Assembly (NCBI GenBank): GCA_025361465.1
Contig: JANYAG010000044.1
Coordinates: 1 to 5,554 of the forward strand
Length of the DNA: 5,554 nt
DNA from: Gemmatimonadota bacterium
GTDB taxonomy: Bacteria; Gemmatimonadota; Gemmatimonadetes; Gemmatimonadales; GWC2-71-9
Direction: 5' to 3'
A program made the position numbers and the translations under genes. This document shows positions 1 to 5,266 of this stretch, one piece after another. A model generated the notes under the pieces. The model saw only the letters and a list, made by a program, of their open reading frames with translations, did no database searches and was not told where the DNA came from. The first letter of the stretch is position 1; every line of letters starts with the position of its first letter.

Positions 1-259
1 CCGCCGCCTCGAACCGGTAGAACGAATCGGCGCCGGCGTACGATTCGTCACCCATAATCATCCCGGCCCACTGCCGCGACGACATCGCGCCGGTGCCCGA
101 GTCGGTGAGCAGGTCGATCAGGACGTCTCGCGCACGCAGGAGAAAAAGATTGTCGTGGGCTGCCTTGAGCGCGATGTCACGCTCGCTCAGCGTGGTCTGC
201 CGGATCGGCTCGACACTCTTGATCCGGAACGGCTCGATGATGGTGCGTGGGGTGAACAT
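1..259 (-). CDS. Tryptophanase / tyrosine phenol-lyase family beta-eliminating lyase (N-terminal 86 residues, 3' end cut by window edge)
   Basis: This is the N-terminus of a PLP-dependent lyase that splits an aromatic amino acid (tryptophan to indole, or tyrosine to phenol) into the aromatic compound, pyruvate and ammonia in the cytoplasm. The visible protein has the family signatures EPFRIKSVE (residues 9-17), LLTDSGTGAM (50-59), QWAGM (63-67) and MGDESYAG (69-76). T52, D53, S54 and G55 sit in the substrate/cation-site loop. Y74 aligns with the catalytic Tyr74 of E. coli tryptophanase and Tyr71 of Citrobacter tyrosine phenol-lyase. The QWAGM-MGDE stretch resembles tyrosine phenol-lyase more than enteric tryptophanase, but many non-enteric tryptophanases share it, so the substrate cannot be settled. 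The PLP lysine and specificity residues lie beyond the window. The ATG follows the permease TGA with zero spacing, and GGAG lies at 264-267. The family call is firm; the substrate is open. Confidence 0.9.
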   Translation of the reverse strand, partial: MFTPRTIIEPFRIKSVEPIRQTTLSERDIALKAAHDNLFLLRARDVLIDLLTDSGTGAMSSRQWAGMIMGDESYAGADSFYRFEAA

Positions 260-1588
260 TCAGCTCCGCGCGGCGCGCCGGCGCCAGAAGAGGAAGATCG
301 GGATGCCCAACAGCAGCAGGCCGGCGCCACGAAGGGCGTTGCCGGGATTCGAGACCACCGACCCGAGTACAACGTAGATCGCCGCCGCGACGAAGGCGAG
401 CGTGCTCCAGGGGTGCAGCGGCACCCGGAACGGCGTGGCCCGCGCGCCATCGCGCCGCCGGATGACGAACAGCGCCATGGCGGTCAGGCCGAAGAAGATC
501 CAGTCGCCAAACACGACATAGTCGTTGAGTTCGCCGTACTTCTTCGAGAAGAGCAGCAGGGTTGCCCAGGCCCCCTGCAGCAGGATCGCCGCCACCGGCG
601 TCTGCCAGGTTGGGTGCAACTTGGCGAAGGAGGCGAAGAAGAGCCCGTCCCGGGCCATCGCCTGGTAGACGCGGGGCGAGACCAGGATGACCAGGTTGAG
701 GAAGCCGAACGTCGAGGCCACAATGCCGGCGGCAATCAGCCGACGCCCCGTCTCGCCGCCGATGGCCGCCATGGTGTCCGCCGCCGGCGCCGTGCTGGCC
801 GCCAGCGCCACCGGACCCATCGCCCGAAGGTAGGCGACATTGACGAGGAGGTAGGCGGCCACCACACCAAGGACACCGAGGATCAGGGCCCGGGGGAGAT
901 TTCGTTCCGGGTTGATGATCTCCTCGGCCACGAAGTTGGTCTGCTGCCATCCCCCAAAGGCAAAGAGGACCGGCACCAGCGCCGCGCCCAGCGCCAGGAA
1001 CACCGAGCCGGGCGGTGAGGCCGGTGTCGCGGATGCCGTGGCCGGTGTGGTCAGGAAGAAGGCCGCCATCACCAGCCCACCGACCGCTGCCAGTTTGAGG
1101 AGGGTAAAGACATTCTGGGTCCACGCGGCCGGTCGGACACCGACGATGTTCACCAGGGTCAGCAGGGCGATCGCCCCGCCCGCAAGCGCCGGTTGTGTCG
1201 ATTCCGGCCAGCCCAGGAGCGAGGCGAGATATCCGGCAAACGTCATCGCCACAGCCGCGATGGCACCCGTCGCCATCACCAGCAGCAGCGCCCAGGCATA
1301 CATGAACCCGGCCAGGGGTCCGAACGCCTCGCGCAGGTAGGCGTACCCGCCGCCGACCTGCGGCCGTCGCTGCCCCAGTTCGGCGAAGATGAACGCCCCG
1401 ATCAGGGCGATCACCGCCCCCATTCCCCAGACCAGCAGGATCAGGAACGGGGTCTTGACCCGGTTGGCCACCTCGGCCGGATTCCGAAAAATACCCGACC
1501 CGATGATCCCCCCAATCACCAGCATGGTGGCCGAGAAGAGGCCGATCTTGCGGGCGTAGGCGACGTCTTTCGCTGGTCCGGCTGGCAT
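260..1588 (-). CDS. APC-superfamily (LAT/SLC7-like) amino-acid permease
   Basis: This 442-residue integral inner-membrane transporter probably imports or exchanges a neutral or aromatic amino acid. The first membrane helix contains the unwound-helix motif GSGIF (residues 30-34), which binds the substrate backbone in APC carriers. The TM6 region reads FAFGGWQQTNF (209-219) followed by AEEIINPERNLP (221-232), a typical LAT/SteT-type signature. About 12 hydrophobic segments run through the protein, which ends in an Arg-rich cytoplasmic tail (WRRRAARS), and the length is normal for the family. The start was placed at the ATG at 1588 because AGGA lies 5 bases upstream and the residues just before TM1 match the family. 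A longer in-frame reading to 1690 translates the heptamer repeat and promoter region and is not believable. The next gene starts on the base after its TGA, so the aromatic amino-acid lyase is very likely co-translated. That context suggests tryptophan or tyrosine as cargo, which is inference. Confidence 0.93.
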   Translation of the reverse strand: MPAGPAKDVAYARKIGLFSATMLVIGGIIGSGIFRNPAEVANRVKTPFLILLVWGMGAVIALIGAFIFAELGQRRPQVGGGYAYLREAFGPLAGFMYAWALLLVMATGAIAAVAMTFAGYLASLLGWPESTQPALAGGAIALLTLVNIVGVRPAAWTQNVFTLLKLAAVGGLVMAAFFLTTPATASATPASPPGSVFLALGAALVPVLFAFGGWQQTNFVAEEIINPERNLPRALILGVLGVVAAYLLVNVAYLRAMGPVALAASTAPAADTMAAIGGETGRRLIAAGIVASTFGFLNLVILVSPRVYQAMARDGLFFASFAKLHPTWQTPVAAILLQGAWATLLLFSKKYGELNDYVVFGDWIFFGLTAMALFVIRRRDGARATPFRVPLHPWSTLAFVAAAIYVVLGSVVSNPGNALRGAGLLLLGIPIFLFWRRRAARS

Positions 1589-1593
1589 GGCTG

Positions 1594-1597
1594 TCCT
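1594..1597 (-). promoter_or_regulatory. Shine-Dalgarno site that fixes the permease start
   Basis: On the minus strand AGGA lies 5 bases before the ATG at 1588. No comparable site precedes the alternative upstream ATGs of the extended reading frame, so this supports the 442-residue form. Confidence 0.6.
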
Positions 1598-1626
1598 GGT
1601 TCGGGAAGGGAACAACCGACGATCGG

Positions 1627-1661
1627 CCTCTCGCTTCGCGTTCCTCGCTTCTCGCATCTCG
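1627..1661 (-). repeat. Tandem heptamer array, five degenerate units, consensus CGAGAAG
   Basis: Read on the minus strand, five consecutive 7-bp units occupy this stretch: CGAGATG, CGAGAAG, CGAGGAA, CGCGAAG and CGAGAGG. Each begins CGAG or CGCG and continues with purine-rich bases. A sixth, weaker unit (CGATAGT) may precede them at 1662-1668. The array lies between the candidate promoter and the permease ATG, so it may be in the 5' untranslated leader. It does not form an obvious hairpin, and its function is unknown. Confidence 0.6.
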
Positions 1662-1690
1662 ACTATCGCGTTTCCGGTCGTCCCGCGCAA
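1662..1690 (-). promoter_or_regulatory. Weak candidate sigma70-type promoter for the permease-lyase unit
   Basis: On the minus strand TTGCGC (1690-1685) and GATAGT (1667-1662) are separated by exactly 17 bp. They match the -35 and -10 consensus at only 3/6 and 4/6 positions. Location and spacing are right for the permease operon, with a start site near 1655, but in GC-rich DNA such matches arise by chance. This is a candidate only. Confidence 0.25.
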
Positions 1691-1718
1691 GCACTACTTT
1701 TCCCGTCGCTGGTGCCAC

Positions 1719-1728
1719 CCCGATCGGG
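1719..1728. promoter_or_regulatory. Small palindrome upstream of proline dehydrogenase, possible operator
   Basis: CCCGATCGGG is a perfect 10-bp palindrome ending 38 bp before the proline dehydrogenase ATG. It is flanked by GGTG at 1711-1714 and CACC at 1734-1737, nearly symmetric about the same centre. This could be a dimeric regulator site, but a 10-bp GC-rich palindrome is not rare in this kind of DNA. Confidence 0.2.
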
Positions 1729-1766
1729 CGCGCCACCTGATTCCTTCTGCGAGGCCTTGTCCTGCG

Positions 1767-2699
1767 ATGATGCGCTCCACCCTGTTCTGGCTCTCCAAAC
1801 GGCGGTCGATCTTCAATTTCGTCCGCAGCAACCCCCTCGCGAAGAAGTTCGCCTCACGCTTCGTCGCGGGTGAGGCGATCGAGACCGGGGTCGCCGCGGC
1901 GCTCGAAACCCGGGCGAAGGGGATCACGGCCTCCCTCGACTTGCTCGGCGAAAGCGTCCACCAGCCGAAAGAGGCCGAAGCCGCGCGCGATGCCTACATC
2001 GCCATTCTCCAGGCGATGGGCAAGGCTGGATTGGAAGCCAACGCGTCGCTCAAGCCCACCGCGCTCGGTCTCGATATCGACGAGGCGCTCTGCGAACGAA
2101 ATATTCGCACGATCCTCGAAGGAGCCCGGGCATCCGGGGCGTTCGTCCGCCTCGACATGGAAGGGTCGGCCTACACGCAGCGGACCCTGGACTTTTTCAC
2201 CAAGCGGGTCTTCCCGGATTTCGGCAAGCACACCGGGGTGGTGATCCAGGCGATGATGCGTCGCTCGAGTGACGACATCGACATGCTGATCCGGATCGGC
2301 GCCAGCGTCCGGCTCTGCAAGGGCGCATACCTCGAGCCAGCCGGCGTGGCCTTTCCCGACAAGAAGGATGTCGATGCGAGCTACGTCCGCCTGATGGAGC
2401 GATTGCTGACCGACGGGAAGTATCCAGCCATTGCCACACATGATGAGGCGATCATCGCGCACGCGAAGGCGTTCGTGACCGAGAAGGGCATCGCCCGCGA
2501 TCGCTTCGAATTCCAGATGCTCTTTGGTGTGCGGCGAGACCTGCAGGAAGCGCTCGTGAAGGAAGGCTATCGCCTGCGGGTCTACATCCCGTTTGGCACC
2601 CAGTGGTATCCCTACCTCATGCGCCGTCTTGCCGAGCGCCCGGCGAACATCGTCTTCATCCTCGGCAACATCATGAAGGAAGTCACACGGAAATCCTGA
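1767..2699 (+). CDS. putB: Proline dehydrogenase, monofunctional (FAD-dependent)
   Basis: This 310-residue enzyme oxidises L-proline to pyrroline-5-carboxylate and passes electrons through FAD to the respiratory quinone pool; it is the first step of proline catabolism. Its length matches the stand-alone Thermus/Bacillus PutB-type enzymes (about 300-310) rather than bifunctional PutA. Family motifs appear in order: SLKP with K96, RLDMEGS with D130, RLCKGAYLEP (182-191) with K185, ATHDE (223-227), FEFQMLFGVR (247-256), and the substrate-carboxylate motif WYPYLMRRLAE (280-290) with R286/R287. The usual VPYG before this motif is IPFG here (F276). Two consecutive ATGs stand at 1767 and 1770; neither has a strong Shine-Dalgarno, and GAGG at 1751-1754 is rather far. 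The longer open frame to 1587 is intergenic sequence. It leads a plus-strand cluster with the small unknown gene 23 bp behind. No pyrroline-5-carboxylate dehydrogenase is in the window. Confidence 0.94.
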   Translation: MMRSTLFWLSKRRSIFNFVRSNPLAKKFASRFVAGEAIETGVAAALETRAKGITASLDLLGESVHQPKEAEAARDAYIAILQAMGKAGLEANASLKPTALGLDIDEALCERNIRTILEGARASGAFVRLDMEGSAYTQRTLDFFTKRVFPDFGKHTGVVIQAMMRRSSDDIDMLIRIGASVRLCKGAYLEPAGVAFPDKKDVDASYVRLMERLLTDGKYPAIATHDEAIIAHAKAFVTEKGIARDRFEFQMLFGVRRDLQEALVKEGYRLRVYIPFGTQWYPYLMRRLAERPANIVFILGNIMKEVTRKS

Positions 2700-2722
2700 C
2701 GGAGTTCACCCTCGGCGGGTAC

Positions 2723-3013
2723 ATGGCCAAGCACGACCGGGCGGCAGCGTTCTCCGGCGCCGATGGCCAGCCGTACACCGTCGCCCTCTACGTCGAGGAC
2801 GAGCCGGATGAGCGCGGACGCTTCGGTGGCGCGCTGCTCTTCGTCCGCTGGTCAGCCGCGGGCGATGCCCCAGTCGGGCATCTCGAAACCGACTACCTCG
2901 TCACGGGCGCCACTCCCGATGAGGCGCGCGCGCGCCTTGGCGCCCTCTCGCTCTACGACGTCAAGGCCATGCTCGATCAGCTGGTCGCTGCCGGGCGACC
3001 GGAGGGCGCCTGA
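2723..3013 (+). CDS. Hypothetical 96-residue acidic protein
   Basis: I do not recognise this family. The predicted product is small and acidic, with no signal peptide, membrane segment or cysteine. Residues 1-60 look like a beta-rich region with strand-like stretches YTVALYV, GALLFVRW and HLETDYLV. A Gly/Ala/Asp-containing loop, then a helical C-terminus (TPDEARARL, then SLYDVKAMLDQLVAA), completes it. The ATG at 2723 lies 23 bp after the proline dehydrogenase stop with only a poor ribosome-binding site, so translational read-on from upstream is plausible. Its 3' end carries the GGAGGG that probably serves rsgA. Codon use resembles the neighbours, and the frame is uninterrupted between two real co-directional genes, which supports its being expressed. 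Function is unknown; a soluble cytoplasmic accessory protein is as far as the sequence goes. Confidence 0.72.
   Translation: MAKHDRAAAFSGADGQPYTVALYVEDEPDERGRFGGALLFVRWSAAGDAPVGHLETDYLVTGATPDEARARLGALSLYDVKAMLDQLVAAGRPEGA
3001..3006 (+). promoter_or_regulatory. Strong Shine-Dalgarno GGAGGG that points to an upstream rsgA start
   Basis: GGAGGG lies inside the last codons of the small unknown gene. It is 24 bases before the GTG at 3031, too far to serve it, but 3 bases before an in-frame CTG at 3010 (4 if GGAGG is the core). That CTG overlaps the preceding TGA as CTGA. The site therefore favours a non-standard CTG start for rsgA. Confidence 0.5.
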
Positions 3014-3030
3014 GCACGCCAACCGGTGTC

Positions 3031-3918
3031 GTGCTGGCGCGTGAGGGCGGCAGTTATCGCGTGCTGGTCGAAGGCATCGAGCGCACGGCCGTGTTGCGCG
3101 GCAAGGCCAAGCGCGAAGTGGATCGCGCGGTGGCGGGCGATCGGGTCCGGTTCGATCCCGCCACCCTCACCGAAGACGTCCTCGGCATCGAGGGCGTCGA
3201 GCCGAGGCATTCGATCCTCGAACGGCGGATTCCCGGTGGTCGCGGGACGCGCGCGGTGGCCGCCAATGTCGACCAGGTCGTCGTGGTCACCGCCGCCGCG
3301 GACCCGCTGCCAATTCCACAGCTGATCGACCGCCTCCTCATCGTGGCCGAAGCCAATGACATCCCGGCCATGGTCGTGGTCAACAAATGTGACCTCGCTT
3401 CGGCAAGTCCGGTCATCGTGCATCTCGAACGGGCCGGATACGAAGTCATCGCCACGGCCGCGCGGAGCGGCCTCGGCATCGACCTGTTGCGTTCACGACT
3501 GGTGGGCAAGGAATCGGTCCTCACCGGGCCGAGCGGGGCGGGGAAGTCCTCGCTCCTTAACGCCCTCGAACCCGGCCTGGGCCTTCGGGTTGGTGAGATA
3601 TCGGCCAAGCTGCGCCGCGGTACCCACACCACCGTCACCGCCGCGATGATCCCGCTGGCCGAAGGCGGCTTTGTGGCGGATACCCCGGGGTTCAGCGAGG
3701 TTGGCGTCTGGGCGATCGATCGCGCCCATCTCGATGAGTGCTTCCCCGAATTCGTGCCGCGGATCGGGACCTGCCGCTTCGATGATTGCACCCATCGTAC
3801 CGAGCCCGGATGCGCCGTTCGCGCCCTGCTCGACACCGGTGAACTCCATCCCGAGCGCTATGCCTCGTATCTCACGGTCTTCACGGAACTTGAGGTGTCG
3901 CCTCGCGATTGGGAGTGA
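3031..3918 (+). CDS. rsgA: Ribosome small-subunit biogenesis GTPase RsgA (YjeQ/YloQ)
   Basis: RsgA is a cytoplasmic circularly permuted GTPase that binds the immature 30S subunit near the decoding site and checks late assembly, releasing on GTP hydrolysis. The permuted motif order is clear from the GTG numbering. An N-terminal OB-fold is followed by G4 NKCD (118-121), a G5-like TAARSGLG, the P-loop GPSGAGKSS (166-174), G2 GTHTT (197-201) and G3 DTPGF (217-221). The C-terminal zinc knuckle C-x4-C-x-H-x5-C uses C248, C253, H255 and C261. At 295 residues it is complete and of normal length. The GTG at 3031 is the first conventional start codon but has no Shine-Dalgarno and trims the first OB strand. 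A CTG at 3010 would add seven residues (LSTPTGV) and align better with Bacillus RsgA. It is third in the cluster behind proline dehydrogenase. Confidence 0.97.
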   Translation: MLAREGGSYRVLVEGIERTAVLRGKAKREVDRAVAGDRVRFDPATLTEDVLGIEGVEPRHSILERRIPGGRGTRAVAANVDQVVVVTAAADPLPIPQLIDRLLIVAEANDIPAMVVVNKCDLASASPVIVHLERAGYEVIATAARSGLGIDLLRSRLVGKESVLTGPSGAGKSSLLNALEPGLGLRVGEISAKLRRGTHTTVTAAMIPLAEGGFVADTPGFSEVGVWAIDRAHLDECFPEFVPRIGTCRFDDCTHRTEPGCAVRALLDTGELHPERYASYLTVFTELEVSPRDWE

Positions 3919-3926
3919 TTCCTGTG

Positions 3927-3954
3927 TTCACCGTTCACCATTCACCGTTCACCG
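3927..3954. repeat. Tandem heptamer array, four units of TTCACCG (one TTCACCA)
   Basis: Four head-to-tail 7-bp units fill 28 of the 37 bases between the convergent stop codons of rsgA (3918) and the Cys-rich protein gene (3956). Units 1, 3 and 4 are identical and unit 2 differs in its last base. There is no inverted repeat or T-run, so it does not look like a factor-independent terminator. Near-identity of the units suggests recent expansion or maintenance. Confidence 0.85.
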
Positions 3955-3955
3955 T

Positions 3956-5266
3956 CTATTGCTTCTTCTCCGGCAGCTGCGCCCCGATCCGGCACATCGC
4001 CTCGCCGTCTCCGCCGGCCTTCAGGCAGGCAGCCTGCCGCTGGTCGGGGTCGCGATAGAGCACCGAGATCTCCTCGCCCACGGCGTTGTAGCAATGGTCG
4101 CGGTTCACTCCCGGATCCATCCGTCGGCAGAAGGCAAGCCCGTCCTCAGGATTGGCCGTCACGTCGACATAGTTCTTGACCGCCCCAACGAAGCAGAACG
4201 GCTGGTACGCCGGGTCGCCATGGAGGCAGTCCTGGATCACCAGCGGAGTGTTCTGCACCGTCCATCCGCTCGCGTTGGTGCCGAGACTGAGGTAGCACTG
4301 CGCCCGCAGGAGCGGCGCACCGACGCGATCACAGGCGGCCGTGGCCCGGGCGAAGTCGCCCTTGACCCCCGTCAGGATCATCCCGCCCTGCATCTGGTAG
4401 CAGGCGAACTGGTAGGTCGTGTCGACCGCCGAACAGGGATACAGCGGATCCGTCGGGTCGCGCATCTTGAACGTGATCGCCTTGAGATCGGGCGTGCTGG
4501 GCATCGCCATCCCCGGCATGTCGTGGCCGGCGCCGGCCGCCGGCCCCTTGGTCGAGTCGAGGACCTTCTCGGCCGCGAGGACATGCATCGCGGTGTGATG
4601 TCCACCGGGCATCGAGGCGACGGCATTTTCCATGAAGGCCCCGCCGTAGCACGAACTCCTGTCCCACGGACTGGGCAGCCAGTCGCAGTCCTTGAGCGCC
4701 TTCGGCAAGTCCCAGTTGTTGACCATTTCGAAGCCATGGCCCAGGCCGTGGACGCACTGGAATCGCAGCCACATCTCCTTGCCGGTCGCGGCGACCTGGT
4801 CGCACAGGTTCGCGGCGCGCGTCGAGTCGATCGGCCCGACCTTCCCTTCGAGCAGGTAGGCTTGGATCACCCCGTGGTAGCAGCCGGACTGAAACAGGCC
4901 GGTGCACCCCTTGAAGACGGTCGCCACATCGAGGTCGGGCTTCCAGGCCCGGATCCCGATCACGTGCGTGTAGCCGTGCCCTTCCAGGGCGACCTCGGGA
5001 AGATCCTTGGCCAGGGCGGCGAGCGCGCCGAGCGCGAGCCGCACCCGATCGCTGCGGGCGACTGAGACGAAGTACTCCTCGTAGCAGTTCACCTTCGCGG
5101 TGGCCGAGCCATGATTGCACTGCCGGGCGGCGAGCTTGGCGAGGCCGATCGAGTCACCCTGTGCCGCCAGCGCATCCACCTGGGTGCGCAGGTCCGCCCG
5201 GGAGAGGATGCCTCGCGGGCCGCAGGCGGCGGCGCTCACGACCAGCGCGGCCAGCAGCCGCCTCAT
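3956..5266 (-). CDS. Exported cysteine-paired 34-residue-repeat protein, probable lipoprotein, function unknown
   Basis: I do not recognise a named family for this 436-residue protein. It begins MRR, a hydrophobic stretch, then SAAAC: a signal peptide with a slightly imperfect lipobox at C15, so probably a periplasmic or outer-membrane lipoprotein. The other 18 cysteines form nine pairs: 50/61, 121/129, 155/171, 194/206, 278/289, 312/324, 347/358, 380/392 and 414/425. Contiguous pairs recur every 33-35 residues, and the second Cys is followed by Tyr or Phe in seven of nine. This is what a helical-hairpin (TPR/Sel1-like) solenoid with one disulfide per repeat would look like. GHGYTH (97-101 region), CYHG and CVHGLGHG add a His-Gly theme. 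A His/Met-rich insert (about 221-256) breaks the array. The ATG overlaps the upstream MazG-like stop as ATGA, so translation is probably coupled. The gene is intact; export is likely; the ligand or partner is unknown. Confidence 0.88.
   Translation of the reverse strand: MRRLLAALVVSAAACGPRGILSRADLRTQVDALAAQGDSIGLAKLAARQCNHGSATAKVNCYEEYFVSVARSDRVRLALGALAALAKDLPEVALEGHGYTHVIGIRAWKPDLDVATVFKGCTGLFQSGCYHGVIQAYLLEGKVGPIDSTRAANLCDQVAATGKEMWLRFQCVHGLGHGFEMVNNWDLPKALKDCDWLPSPWDRSSCYGGAFMENAVASMPGGHHTAMHVLAAEKVLDSTKGPAAGAGHDMPGMAMPSTPDLKAITFKMRDPTDPLYPCSAVDTTYQFACYQMQGGMILTGVKGDFARATAACDRVGAPLLRAQCYLSLGTNASGWTVQNTPLVIQDCLHGDPAYQPFCFVGAVKNYVDVTANPEDGLAFCRRMDPGVNRDHCYNAVGEEISVLYRDPDQRQAACLKAGGDGEAMCRIGAQLPEKKQ

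Larger units (their letters stand above)
1589..1766. other. Divergent intergenic control region
   Basis: These 178 bp separate the start of the permease (minus strand) from the start of proline dehydrogenase (plus strand), so promoters for both units should lie here. Visible content is a five-unit heptamer array (1627-1661), a weak minus-strand promoter candidate (1662-1690) and a 10-bp palindrome (1719-1728). I see no convincing plus-strand -35/-10 pair and no recognisable riboswitch. Both flanking reading frames stay open through this stretch by chance, which makes automatic start calling error-prone here. Confidence 0.75.

Noticed and set aside
1589..1690. N-terminal extension of the permease to an ATG at 1690
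   Set aside because: The added residues are a translation of the heptamer array (repeated MREARNAKREAD-like charged residues) with no homology. A good ribosome-binding site precedes the ATG at 1588.
177..1736. A 519-codon open frame on the minus strand in another frame across the permease and the lyase start
   Set aside because: It is a GC-rich shadow frame: Arg/Gly/Pro-rich composition, no recognisable domain, and it overlaps two clearly homologous genes for their whole length.
1587..1766. N-terminal extension of proline dehydrogenase to an ATG at 1587
   Set aside because: It would overlap the permease start and add 60 residues absent from the family. The 310-residue form from 1767 matches the normal length.
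3919..3955. Bidirectional factor-independent terminator between the convergent genes
   Set aside because: No stem-loop can be drawn: the heptamers are direct repeats and there is no T-run on either strand.
4525..4538. 14-bp perfect palindrome GGCCGGCGCCGGCC inside the exported-protein gene
   Set aside because: It encodes the Ala/Gly-rich linker of the insertion, and its symmetry follows from GGC/GCC codon use. There is no sign of a regulatory role.
3671..5065. A 464-codon plus-strand open frame antisense to the exported Cys-rich gene
   Set aside because: Its composition is His/Arg/Pro-rich without motifs, it begins inside rsgA, and it runs opposite a gene with a signal peptide and ordered Cys repeats. 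It is best explained by third-position GC bias.
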